From Planctomycetota bacterium (GTDB lineage: Bacteria; Planctomycetota; Phycisphaerae; Sedimentisphaerales; Anaerohalosphaeraceae): a stretch of DNA of 16,195 bases. The position numbers and the translations under genes are program-made. The stretch lies in assembly GCA_012519365.1 (NCBI GenBank), contig JAAYQH010000041.1, positions 1 to 16,195 of the forward strand, in the 5' to 3' direction. The number at the start of each line of letters is the position of its first letter. Within the stretch, counting starts at the first letter, position 1. The notes beneath the pieces were generated by a model, which was not told the origin of the DNA, made no database searches, and saw only the letters and a list, made by a program, of their open reading frames with translations. Of this stretch, positions 1 to 7,581 are shown piece after piece.

Positions 1-1
1 G

Positions 2-487
2 GTGGGGCTGAGTATGGGCAACCCCCACAAGGCGATTCACTACGGCTTGACGTGTTCGCTGTTTTCGGTGCTTGGCGGGACACTTGCATTTTTGCTGGGG
101 CTGGCGATCGGGCCGGAACGTGTGGTGGCGTTTTTTGAGGCGGTCAGCATCGGGCCGCTGGCCCTGGGCGACAAGGCAAAACTGGCGCTGGAGTATTATC
201 AGCGTTATGATTTTTGGGCGATTGCCATCTCGGCGCTGACACCGGTGCCGTATATGCTGTTTAGCTGGGTCGGCGGAATGGCCAAGGTGTCGCTGGTAAA
301 GTTTATCGGTGTAAGTCTTGTGTTTCGCGCGATGCGGTTCGGAGGCGAGGGGGTGCTGTTTCGTCTGTTCGGTCTGCGGGCCCGGCAACTTATCGAAAAA
401 TACTTCAATACCGCGACTGTTGTTCTGATGATTCTGCTGGTCGGGCTGGTGTATCTCATCCGAAAACTCGGACATTTATTCGGGTAA
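2..487 (+). CDS. YqaA-type (DedA/SNARE-associated superfamily) membrane protein, 3' part
   Basis: Inner-membrane protein of the YqaA branch (COG1238) of the DedA/VTT superfamily. The superfamily is linked to membrane homeostasis and lipid or ion transport; the substrate of this branch is not known. About 161 residues are visible. They begin with an NPHKA stretch followed by a Gly-rich membrane segment (SVLGGTLAFLLGLAIG). Next come a TPVPY motif before a second Gly-containing hydrophobic segment, a conserved-looking R-x-x-RFGGEG stretch, and a C-terminal hydrophobic helix (about 140-155). The reading frame is open to the left edge. Family members normally have a first membrane segment before the NPHKA region, so the true start lies outside the window and the internal GTG/ATG codons are not starts. 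The gene ends at TAA 485-487, with no terminator visible just after it. Confidence 0.75.
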   Translation: MGLSMGNPHKAIHYGLTCSLFSVLGGTLAFLLGLAIGPERVVAFFEAVSIGPLALGDKAKLALEYYQRYDFWAIAISALTPVPYMLFSWVGGMAKVSLVKFIGVSLVFRAMRFGGEGVLFRLFGLRARQLIEKYFNTATVVLMILLVGLVYLIRKLGHLFG

Positions 488-498
488 GCGGCGGACCT

Positions 499-835
499 TT
501 ATGATGACGGCGATGAAATACTTCTGAGCAGTTCGGGCACGTCGGTGGGTGCTATTTCCCATACGGTTTCGTCCTGAACGGCAAAATAGCTGTAAACCAG
601 AATATTTCGAAAACCAACACTCTCTCGAGCGTTTGGAATGGCGTGTTCATATTCCGGACCCCATCGCAATATTTGACTTACTGCTTCGCCGATAATCCTG
701 AGCTTTCATTTAACATCCGCCCTGACCAGCTCGTTTTGCTGATAATCCGTCAGTGTTTTTGTCTTTGGTAAAGTCCTCAAAGGCCTGGCAGGCCTGTTGA
801 ATGTCATAGAACAGTGAACGAATTTTTGGCTGCAT
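499..835 (-). pseudogene. Decayed HepT-like (HEPN/DUF86) RNase toxin gene
   Basis: Found by joining two minus-strand frames. From ATG at 835-833 the first frame reads MQPKIRSLFYDIQQACQAF and on to FTKDK, matching the start of HepT proteins. An A5 run (minus strand, in GACAAAAACACTG) then needs one A fewer to enter the frame reading TLTDYQQNELVRADVK. An in-frame TGA follows at 708-706, where the family has Trp or Arg before the IIGEA motif. The same frame then continues KLRIIGEAVSQILRW, IPNARESVGFRNILVYSYF and VWEIAPTDVPELL to TAA at 501-499. The HEPN catalytic motif RNxLVHxY reads RNILVYSY, so the catalytic His is Tyr (TAC, 594-592). Total span fits the usual size of about 110 codons. HepT is normally the toxin partner of a MNT nucleotidyltransferase; no MNT gene is recognisable in the 150 bp upstream on this strand. 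The family match is from memory, but several motifs in order make it firm. Confidence 0.8.
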
Positions 836-855
836 AGAGTTCGACTCTCGATAGA

Positions 856-885
856 TTGACAATCTCTTGGAAGCAGGATTGTCAA
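856..885. repeat. Perfect 9-bp inverted repeat with 12-nt spacer
   Basis: TTGACAATC (856-864) and GATTGTCAA (877-885) are exact reverse complements separated by 12 nt. Each arm carries a TTGACA hexamer, one per strand. No T-run follows on either strand, so it does not look like a terminator. It lies just upstream of the hepT remnant (minus strand) and about 100 bp upstream of the AMMECR1 gene (plus strand), so an operator or divergent promoter element is possible. Confidence 0.6.
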
Positions 886-924
886 GCTGCAGAAAAAAGG
901 TGTTCTGGGGGTATGTTTTTGGGT

Positions 925-930
925 TATAAT
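925..930 (+). promoter_or_regulatory. Candidate -10 box for the AMMECR1 gene
   Basis: A consensus TATAAT lies 58 bp before the AMMECR1 start codon. The -35 region at 17-bp spacing (902-907, GTTCTG) is poor, so this would be a weak or activated promoter. The GAGG ribosome site lies at 980-983, five bases before ATG 989. Confidence 0.4.
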
Positions 931-988
931 GAACACGACAGACAACGGGTTTAGGGAATGACGAAATGGCTGATTTTGTGAGGTTACG

Positions 989-1555
989 ATGAATGAGACA
1001 CAGAAACAAACGTTGTTGCGGATTGCCAAGCGGGCGGTGGCCTCGGCGGTAATGGGGACGTCGTTGCGGATTGAACGATGCGACGATTCGGAATTGAATG
1101 AGCCGCGGGGGTGTTTTGTGACGCTCAAAAACGGCGAAGAATTACGCGGCTGCATCGGGCAGTTTACGGCCGACCGGCCGTTGTATCAGATGGTGGCACA
1201 GATGGCTGTTTCCTCGGCCCGGCACGACCCGCGATTTATGCATGATCCGATTACGCCGGAGGAATTGCCGCACCTGTTTATTGAAATTTCGGTGCTAAGC
1301 CCGATGCGGAAAACCGAAGATCCCTTGAGCCTGCGACTGGGTATTGACGGGATTTACATTACAGACGGCATACGGAGCGGCTGTTTTCTGCCGCAGGTGG
1401 CGAGCGAAACCGGCTGGAGCAAGGAAGAGTTTCTCGGTTACTGCTGCACGCACAAGGCCGGGCTGGAGTGGGACGCATGGAAACGAAAAGATGTTCAGAC
1501 TTATCTGTTTACAGCCGAAGTCTTCGGTGCCGAGTGGAACGAGATTAAAGGTTAA
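989..1555 (+). CDS. AMMECR1-domain protein
   Basis: A 188-residue protein made up of a single AMMECR1 domain. It carries the signature LRGCIG (residues 52-57) after an EPRGCFVTL strand. Later motifs are SSARHDPRF, the FIEISVLSP strand, GxxSGCFLPQV and the KEEFLGYCCTHKAGL segment, all in the order expected of the family. It is a soluble cytoplasmic protein and its biochemical role is unknown. In many bacteria the domain occurs with Memo and a radical SAM protein (the AmmeMemoRadiSam set), but neither partner adjoins this gene. The start is supported by GAGG five bases upstream. The GH43-like gene follows after 17 bp and is probably co-transcribed, although a functional link is not obvious. Confidence 0.9.
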   Translation: MNETQKQTLLRIAKRAVASAVMGTSLRIERCDDSELNEPRGCFVTLKNGEELRGCIGQFTADRPLYQMVAQMAVSSARHDPRFMHDPITPEELPHLFIEISVLSPMRKTEDPLSLRLGIDGIYITDGIRSGCFLPQVASETGWSKEEFLGYCCTHKAGLEWDAWKRKDVQTYLFTAEVFGAEWNEIKG

Positions 1556-1572
1556 GCACGAAAGGAAACGAG

Positions 1573-2577
1573 ATGTTGACGGGCAGCAAGATAGGGCTGG
1601 GAGTACTGAGTTTGATGGCTGCGGCCGGCGTTGGTCTTGTTGGATGTAATGAGAAGCCACCGGCTGAGCCGGTGATGTCGGGCAACCCTCTGTTTGAGGG
1701 GTGGTATGCGGATCCGGAGGCGATTATTTACGACAAAACGTACTGGATTTTCCCGACCTATTCGGATGCGTACGACAAGCAATTGCATTTTGACTGTTTT
1801 TCGTCCGAGGATTTGGTGACGTGGACCAAACATGAGCGGATTTTGGACAGCAAACAGGTCACGTGGGCAAAGCGAGCGATGTGGGCACCGGGAGTGATAG
1901 AAAAAGAGGGCAAATATTATCTGTTCTTTTCGGCCAATGATGTGCACCCCGGCCAGATTGGCGGCATCGGCGTGGCAGTTGCCGATCAGCCGGCCGGGCC
2001 ATATCGTGACCTGCTGGGCAGGCCGCTGATCAACGAGATTGTCAACGGCGCTCAGCCGATCGACCAGTACATTTTTCGTGATGACGACGGGACCTATTAT
2101 ATGTATTACGGCGGCTGGAGACACTGCAATGTAGTCAAGCTCAACGAAGAATTTACAGGATTGGTGCCGTTTGAGGATGGGACGATTTATAAGGAGGTTA
2201 CGCCGGACGGCTATGTCGAAGGGCCGTTTATGTTCAAAAAAGACGGTAAATATTACTTTATGTGGTCCGAAGGCGGCTGGGGCGGCCCGGATTACAGCGT
2301 GGCTTATGCGATTGCCGATTCGCCGCTGGGGCCGTTTGAACGCATTGGCAAGATTCTTGAGCAGGACCTGTCCGTGGCCACCGGCGCCGGCCATCATTCG
2401 GTGCTGCACGTGCCCGGCACGGATAAATGGTATATCGTTTATCACCGTCGGCCGCTGAGCGAGACACACCCCAACCACCGTGTTACGTGCATCGACAAAA
2501 TGGAATTTGACGAACAGGGGTATATCAAGCCGGTTCGGATCACTTTTGAGGGGGTGCCGGCACAGCGGATTCCCTGA
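1573..2577 (+). CDS. Lipoprotein glycoside hydrolase, GH43-like five-bladed beta-propeller
   Basis: A 334-residue predicted lipoprotein. A hydrophobic signal ends in the lipobox LVGC with Cys25. The rest has the look of GH43 and related clan-F enzymes, which cleave arabinose- or xylose-containing glycans. YADPEA supplies the likely catalytic base Asp47. QPIDQYIFRDDDG supplies the likely pKa-tuning Asp164. YVEGPFMFKKDGKYY supplies the likely general acid Glu216. GAGHHSV near residues 271-277 matches the His that usually sits near the propeller centre. Repeated KYYLFFS and YYFMWS strands mark propeller blades. A ribosome site (AAAGGA, 1561-1566) precedes ATG 1573. The enzyme would be anchored on the periplasmic or outer face and act on plant-type or algal polysaccharide fragments. 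The substrate cannot be read from the sequence; GH43, GH117 or a related clan-F family are all possible. Confidence 0.85.
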   Translation: MLTGSKIGLGVLSLMAAAGVGLVGCNEKPPAEPVMSGNPLFEGWYADPEAIIYDKTYWIFPTYSDAYDKQLHFDCFSSEDLVTWTKHERILDSKQVTWAKRAMWAPGVIEKEGKYYLFFSANDVHPGQIGGIGVAVADQPAGPYRDLLGRPLINEIVNGAQPIDQYIFRDDDGTYYMYYGGWRHCNVVKLNEEFTGLVPFEDGTIYKEVTPDGYVEGPFMFKKDGKYYFMWSEGGWGGPDYSVAYAIADSPLGPFERIGKILEQDLSVATGAGHHSVLHVPGTDKWYIVYHRRPLSETHPNHRVTCIDKMEFDEQGYIKPVRITFEGVPAQRIP

Positions 2578-2682
2578 CAGGGTCCTGGCGATGTTTGGTG
2601 CTCAAAAGTGATGGCGGAGAACAAATAAGAAATAAGAAAGGCGTTTAATGACATAAAAGTCTTGGATAGTTTCATTATTGGA

Positions 2683-2712
2683 CTTGTTTTGACGTAAAAC
2701 AAGAAGTTCTTG
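2683..2712. repeat. Two overlapping palindromes at the peptidase promoter
   Basis: CTTGTTTT (2683-2690) and AAAACAAG (2696-2703) form a perfect 8-bp inverted repeat with a 5-nt spacer. A second perfect palindrome, CAAGAA-G-TTCTTG (2700-2712), overlaps its right arm and runs into the -35 box. The placement suits an operator. No regulator gene is adjacent. Confidence 0.55.
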
Positions 2713-2738
2713 ACAAGGGTCTGCTTGGGTGCTATTAT
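2710..2738 (+). promoter_or_regulatory. Strong sigma70-type promoter for the lipoprotein peptidase gene
   Basis: TTGACA (2710-2715) and TATTAT (2733-2738) are separated by exactly 17 bp. Transcription would begin near 2745, leaving a leader of about 75 nt before the chosen ATG at 2821. This argues against the longer reading frame that opens at TTG 2710. Confidence 0.7.
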
Positions 2739-2820
2739 TGGACCTTCCGTGTTGGAACTGAAGTGTTGGAATGCAGTGATGCGACGGGCCGCAGTGTTGG
2801 CCGGGCGGAGGGTTGGTTGG

Positions 2821-3987
2821 ATGACTCACGAATTGAGGGATGGGTTTATTCCAGACAAAAAAAACAATCAAAATTTGTTTTTTCATAGTTTTTTTGGGGG
2901 ACAGGGGAGGATTTTATTATCTTTAATTCTATGTTTATTGGTGGGGCTGGTCGGTTGCTCGCAGCCTTCCTCATCATTCCAAAGCACGATCTCACCTGAT
3001 GCAGGCCCAAATCTGAATACAACCACCGGGCTGATAGACTATCTGCAGGTCGAGCCGACAGTGCGGCACGTGGCGTCGTGGGACAACCCGTATGGTCAGG
3101 GATTGGTGATTGAGACGCGGCATTATCGCGTTTATACGACGCTGCTGGAGCCGCTGATGCTGCGGCAGGTGCCGTCTTTTCTGGAGTCGGCGTTTCGGGC
3201 GTATCAACGTCAATTGCCCGAGCCGGTTTCTTCTTCTGAGCCGTTGGTGGTGTATTTGTTCGACAGCCGCACAGCGTGGGAAGCATATACACGCGACACC
3301 GCCGGCGAAAACGCAGAGATTTATCTTCAAATCCAGGCGGGGGCCTATGTTGCCGATGGAGTTTGTGCGGCCTATAATATCGGGCGTCGGCAGACGTTTT
3401 CGGTGCTGGGACATGAGGGATGGCATCAGTTTACCCAGCAGTATTTTACCTATCGTTTGCCGAGTTGGCTGGATGAAGGCATTGCGACGTTGTTTGAGAC
3501 GTGCCGCTATGAGCGGGGGCAGTTTGTTTTTCAGCCGACATCCAATATGCTGCGTCTGGGCACGCTTAAGTTGCAATTGCTTGAAGGGGAGCTGATTTCG
3601 CTCAATGAGCTGCTTGTGCTCAATCCCGGTCAATTATTAAGCGGCTACAACGTCGATCCTCACGGGGCAACGGCGTTTTATTCGCAGGTCTATGCGTTGG
3701 TTCGCTTTTTGCGTGAGGACGGCTACGGCATGCGTTTGCGGGCCTATCGGGCCATGCTGCACGGGGCAGCGCATGGGGACTGGCCGATTGAGGACCGTTT
3801 GCTTGACGTTGCCGCCGATCGCCAGGCGGTTCTGACGGTTGGGTGGAATATTCAGACCTCACAGGCCTTGTTTGGGTATTATTTTGGGAAAGATCTGGAC
3901 GCGATGAATGCAGAATATCAGGCGTTTTGTCGAAAGATTACCTATCCGATCCAGCTCAAAGCGATGCACATAATTCCCGCCAACTGA
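2821..3987 (+). CDS. Lipoprotein zinc metallopeptidase, DUF1570 / peptidase-MA-like gluzincin
   Basis: A 388-residue predicted lipoprotein. A hydrophobic run from about residue 31 ends in the lipobox LVGC (Cys46). The catalytic region holds HEGWH (198-202), an HExxH zinc motif, followed by YRLPSWLDEGIATLFE, where Glu219 is the expected third zinc ligand. This spacing and the P-x-WL-x-EG-A context are typical of DUF1570 and peptidase-MA proteins, which are common in Planctomycetota. It would act outside the cytoplasm; its substrate is unknown. ATG 2821 was chosen because GGAGG lies at 2807-2811, nine bases upstream, and because the promoter at 2710-2738 rules out the longer TTG-started form. 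The n-region before the hydrophobic core is long (about 30 residues), so a still later non-ATG start is possible. No overlap or close spacing ties it to the genes on either side. Confidence 0.8.
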   Translation: MTHELRDGFIPDKKNNQNLFFHSFFGGQGRILLSLILCLLVGLVGCSQPSSSFQSTISPDAGPNLNTTTGLIDYLQVEPTVRHVASWDNPYGQGLVIETRHYRVYTTLLEPLMLRQVPSFLESAFRAYQRQLPEPVSSSEPLVVYLFDSRTAWEAYTRDTAGENAEIYLQIQAGAYVADGVCAAYNIGRRQTFSVLGHEGWHQFTQQYFTYRLPSWLDEGIATLFETCRYERGQFVFQPTSNMLRLGTLKLQLLEGELISLNELLVLNPGQLLSGYNVDPHGATAFYSQVYALVRFLREDGYGMRLRAYRAMLHGAAHGDWPIEDRLLDVAADRQAVLTVGWNIQTSQALFGYYFGKDLDAMNAEYQAFCRKITYPIQLKAMHIIPAN

Positions 3988-4102
3988 TATGTTTTGCAAT
4001 TTTTGGGTGTTTTCGCTGCGTTTTTTTGTCGATTTATAGAAGCGAAGGCAGCATTGCCGTTCAAGAGAATGCCAACCCTGAAGCAGAAGAAAGAATAGCC
4101 CG

Positions 4103-6358
4103 ATGGATCATGTTTTGATTAAATCCTCCAGTGGTATTGGGGCGGAATTTGTCCCTTCGGAATTTTTACGCCCCGGTCAAGATGAATACACGCTGCGCAA
4201 TGCACAAAATCCCCAGCCGCTTCCGCCGTGGCGTCACCTGCGCGCCGATGAGCTGGAGCAGCTTGTCAAAAACGGCAATAACGCAGAGAATTGGGACGAT
4301 CTGCTGGTGACCGATGCGTTCGATCCTGGTCAGGTGAAAAACAGCAGCTTTTTCGGTCGGGTTCGCATTGGCCGACTGGACAATGCTGTGCTGGAGCATC
4401 ACGACCTGCAACTTCCCACCGGCATATGGAACAGTCAAATTGTCGCGTGTGATATTGGCAATGATGTGGCGATTCACAATGTCAGTTATCTGGCGCATTA
4501 CATTATCGGCGACCGATGTATTCTGGCCAATATTGACGAGATGCACACGACCAATCACGCCAAATTCGGCAACGGCATCCTCAAAGACGGCGAGCCGGAG
4601 TCGGTGCGGGTCTGGATGGATGTGATGAACGAGGCCGGGGGGCGTCGTGTGATGCCATTTGACGGGATGATCGCGGCCGATGCCTATCTGTGGGCCAAAT
4701 ACCGCGACGATAAGGCGATGCTGGAAAAGTTTAAGCATTATACGCAGAAAAAATTCGATTCCCGACGCGGATATTACGGCACTGTGGGCGATCAGTCTGT
4801 GATCAAAAACTCGCGGATTCTCAAGGATGTCAAGATCGGCTCGTGTGCGTATATCAAAGGCGCCAACAAACTCAAGAATCTGACGATCAACTCATCGCCG
4901 CAGGAGCAAACGCAGATCGGCGAAGGGGTCGAATTGGTCAACGGCATTATCGGTTACGGCTGTCATATTTTTTACGGCTGCAAGGCGGTGCGGTTTGTGT
5001 TGGCAGATCATTCCAACCTGAAGTACGGCGCACGGCTGATCAATTCGTTTTTGGGGGACAACTCGACGATTTCCTGCTGCGAGGTGTTGAACAATCTGAT
5101 TTTTCCGGCCCACGAACAGCATCATAACAATTCCTTTTTGATCGCGTCGGTTGTGCTGGGGCAAAGCAATATGGCTGCGGGGGCGACTATCGGCTCCAAC
5201 CATAACAGTCGTGCCAACGATAACGAGGTGCAGGCGGGGCGCGGCTTTTGGCCGGGGCTGTGTACGAGCATTAAACACTCCAGTCGGTTCGCGTCGTTTG
5301 TGCTGCTGGTCAAGGGCGACTTTCCGGCGGAGTTGGATATTCCGCTGCCGTTTAGCCTGGTGAACAACAATGTGTCCAAAGATCAACTGGAAGTGACACC
5401 GTCGTTTTGGTGGCGGTCGAATATGTACGCGCTGGCTCGGAATTCGTGGAAATTCAGGAACCGGGATAAACGGTTGAACAAAATTCAGCATATTGAGGTT
5501 GAGCCGTTGGCCCCGGATACGGTTGAGGAGATTCTCAAGGCGCGGCAGCTGCTGGAATTGTGGACGGGCAAGGCCGCGGCCCGACAAGCGGGGCAATCGG
5601 TTGAGACACTGGGCGAAGAGGACCTGATCCGGCAGGGTCGGCTGCTGCTGACCGGCCCGGCCGAGGCGGTTGACGGGCTTGAGGTGCTGGGCGAGGGGAT
5701 GGAAAAAACGCATCGCAGGGCCGTGATCCGCAAGCCGCAGGAAGGCTACGCGGCATATGGGCAAATGCTGCATTATTACGGAGTGTGCAATGTGCTCAGT
5801 TATGCGCAGGCCCATCCTGAGGCGGATTTTGCAGCGATGCAGAAGGTGTTGGCGGGGCCGCGCTGCTCGCAATGGGTGAATCTGGGCGGTCAACTGGTGT
5901 CGACGGAAGATGTCGACCGGCTGCGGGTTGACATTGGCGCGGGGGTGTTGGATTCGTGGGATGCGATTCATCGGCGTTATGATGAATTGTGGGCGGCCTA
6001 TCCGCTGGAAAAACAGAAACACGCCTTTGCCGTGTTGTGCGGGTTGTATGAGACGGATAACCTGACCGAGGCACAGTGGCGTGAGGCGCTCCAGAGAGCG
6101 GTTGCAATCCAGGAATTGATTTGTCAGCGGGTTTATGAATCGCGCAAGAAGGATTTCGAAAATCCCTTCCGCCGGGCGACGTACCGCAATCTTGAGGAGA
6201 TGACCGCCACCATCGGCACGGTGGAGGACGATGATTTCGTGCAGCGTGTCCGGCAAGAGTCCGCCCAGTTCAAACAGCAGGTTGAACAAATCCTTTCCGC
6301 TTTTTATCCTGAAAAAGCAGGTGGCTGCCAAGCGGGCGGTCAGGTAAAAAGCAAGTAA
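4103..6358 (+). CDS. DUF4954 family protein with left-handed beta-helix (hexapeptide) repeats
   Basis: A 751-residue cytoplasmic-looking protein with no signal or membrane segment. The start matches DUF4954: a PLPPWRHLRADELEQL segment and NAENWDDLLVTDAFDPGQVKNSSFFGRVRIG lead into a long run of hexapeptide-like turns (about residues 85-420: for example GNDVAIHNV, IGDRCILANI, LKDVKIGSCAYIKGA, IGEGVELVNGIIGYGCHI, GDNSTISCCEV). Such repeats build left-handed beta-helices seen in sugar-nucleotide transferases. The part after about residue 430 is helical and has no familiar motif. The biochemical activity is unknown. The next gene, 177 bp on, encodes a SIS-domain sugar-phosphate protein, which suggests a shared sugar-phosphate or nucleotide-sugar role. 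The ribosome site before ATG 4103 is weak (AGAAAGA). Confidence 0.8.
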   Translation: MDHVLIKSSSGIGAEFVPSEFLRPGQDEYTLRNAQNPQPLPPWRHLRADELEQLVKNGNNAENWDDLLVTDAFDPGQVKNSSFFGRVRIGRLDNAVLEHHDLQLPTGIWNSQIVACDIGNDVAIHNVSYLAHYIIGDRCILANIDEMHTTNHAKFGNGILKDGEPESVRVWMDVMNEAGGRRVMPFDGMIAADAYLWAKYRDDKAMLEKFKHYTQKKFDSRRGYYGTVGDQSVIKNSRILKDVKIGSCAYIKGANKLKNLTINSSPQEQTQIGEGVELVNGIIGYGCHIFYGCKAVRFVLADHSNLKYGARLINSFLGDNSTISCCEVLNNLIFPAHEQHHNNSFLIASVVLGQSNMAAGATIGSNHNSRANDNEVQAGRGFWPGLCTSIKHSSRFASFVLLVKGDFPAELDIPLPFSLVNNNVSKDQLEVTPSFWWRSNMYALARNSWKFRNRDKRLNKIQHIEVEPLAPDTVEEILKARQLLELWTGKAAARQAGQSVETLGEEDLIRQGRLLLTGPAEAVDGLEVLGEGMEKTHRRAVIRKPQEGYAAYGQMLHYYGVCNVLSYAQAHPEADFAAMQKVLAGPRCSQWVNLGGQLVSTEDVDRLRVDIGAGVLDSWDAIHRRYDELWAAYPLEKQKHAFAVLCGLYETDNLTEAQWREALQRAVAIQELICQRVYESRKKDFENPFRRATYRNLEEMTATIGTVEDDDFVQRVRQESAQFKQQVEQILSAFYPEKAGGCQAGGQVKSK

Positions 6359-6535
6359 AATACGATGCCATCGCGTGTTCCCCAAAGGTGATAGGCCGAT
6401 GTCACAGTCGCATTTGAACCCTCTTTTGGAGTTGAAAACGGTTCAATGCATACTGCGGAGTTTTTTGACGCCGGCCCAGCGCCGGCCGGGTAGAATTTAT
6501 AATCGATACGAACCCATTTTAGAAACGAGGACAAC
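6359..6535 (+). other. Intergenic region between the DUF4954 and SIS genes
   Basis: This stretch holds a TATAAT (6498-6503) without a good -35 partner, so a promoter is only possible. A 6-bp GCCGGC hairpin (6470-6475 with 6481-6486) is preceded, not followed, by a T-run, so it is not a plus-strand terminator. GAGG at 6527-6530 is the ribosome site of the SIS gene. Nothing else is recognisable. Confidence 0.4.
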
Positions 6536-7552
6536 ATGAATTTACAGGACAAACGATATGCGCAGTATGCGCTGGTGCGGGAGATGATGGACACCGTTGG
6601 TGTGGTCAAGGGGTTTGATCGGGGGCAGAGTCGGGACGTGGCCGGGCGGATCGCCTCGGTCGGTCGGCTGTTGATGAGCGGCGAGGGGTCCAGTCGTATT
6701 TTCCCGGCCAAGAATGCGATTCGCAAGGCGTTGACGTGGGGGCTGGATGTGTGCCTGCATACGGAAGGGTCGCGTCAGGCGCTGCAATATGTTCTGTCCA
6801 AGTTTGCGGTGTTTTGCGCGTCCAATTCGGGCCGAACGAAAGAAGTGGTACTGCTGGCCAAGAAACTGGCCGAGTCGGGCAACGCCCATCGGTTCGGTCT
6901 GACCGCCAACGCTGGGACGCTGCTGGAGCAGGCCTGTGCAGAAACATTTGTGCTGACGTGCGGCTGGGAGCAGGCAGTCGCCGCGACCAAGAGCGTCGTT
7001 GAGCAAGCCCTTTTTTATGAATCCATCGTGCGGCATATTCACGGCTCAATAGATGCGCTGGATTGCGCAGCGTTGGCTGAACGTATCGAAGAGGCGTTGA
7101 CATTGCCGATTGATGCCGGGGTGGTGCGGGCCGCGGCCGCAGCGCCGACTATTTATTTTGCCGGCTATAACGACGGGGTGGCCGAGGAATTGACACTCAA
7201 GACCAACGAGATTACCCGCAAGAAGAGCGATTTTCTCGAAGGTACCTATGCTGTGCATGGTATCGAAGAGGTGATGGATCCTCAGGATGTGGTCTTTGTG
7301 GTGGATCCGATTGCCGAGGAAGAGGAAAAGTTTGAAGAGGTGCTTGTCAAAGGTGTTGGGCTGAAGGTCGTGGCCATTGCCGCCCGCGACACCCGTTTTG
7401 AGACGATTCGCGTGCCGGAGGCGGGGGCGATGAACCCGTATGTGTTCTTGTGTGCGGGGTGGAATCTGCTGGTCGAAATCGGCATGGCGCTGAAAATCAA
7501 TCTTGACAAACCCGAGCGCGCACGTAAAGTCGGCAATGAGTTCATCGGTTAA
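6536..7552 (+). CDS. SIS-domain sugar-phosphate isomerase/deaminase-like protein
   Basis: A 338-residue soluble protein with the double-SIS arrangement of GlmS-, AgaS- and FrlB-like proteins. The first SIS domain has GEGSSRIFPAK (49-59), where the Ser-rich loop normally binds the sugar phosphate, and ASNSGRTKEV (95-104), the second phosphate-binding loop. A second SIS-like half begins near residue 200 (IYFAGYNDGVAEELTLKTNE, with a conserved-looking Glu-rich helix). It contains YAVHGIEEVM, resembling the substrate-site histidine region of other SIS enzymes. It could isomerise, deaminate or merely bind a phosphorylated amino sugar; the exact substrate is unknown. No glutamine amidotransferase domain is present, so it is not GlmS. 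It sits between the DUF4954 gene and hypB, with only 29 bp to hypB, so co-transcription with hypB is likely. Confidence 0.85.
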   Translation: MNLQDKRYAQYALVREMMDTVGVVKGFDRGQSRDVAGRIASVGRLLMSGEGSSRIFPAKNAIRKALTWGLDVCLHTEGSRQALQYVLSKFAVFCASNSGRTKEVVLLAKKLAESGNAHRFGLTANAGTLLEQACAETFVLTCGWEQAVAATKSVVEQALFYESIVRHIHGSIDALDCAALAERIEEALTLPIDAGVVRAAAAAPTIYFAGYNDGVAEELTLKTNEITRKKSDFLEGTYAVHGIEEVMDPQDVVFVVDPIAEEEEKFEEVLVKGVGLKVVAIAARDTRFETIRVPEAGAMNPYVFLCAGWNLLVEIGMALKINLDKPERARKVGNEFIG

Positions 7553-7581
7553 CAGACAAGAACAGCCACGACGGGAGGTGT

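Noticed and set aside
2710..2820. Longer start (TTG 2710) for the lipoprotein peptidase
   Set aside because: The TTG is part of the -35 box of a strong promoter. It would put 82 residues before the lipobox, and GGAGG supports ATG 2821.
3843..4118. Open frame bridging the peptidase and DUF4954 genes
   Set aside because: It overlaps the peptidase end in another frame, has no ribosome site, and its product resembles no family.
6470..6486. GCCGGC hairpin as a terminator of the DUF4954 gene
   Set aside because: The T-run precedes the hairpin on the + strand. No T-run follows it on either strand.
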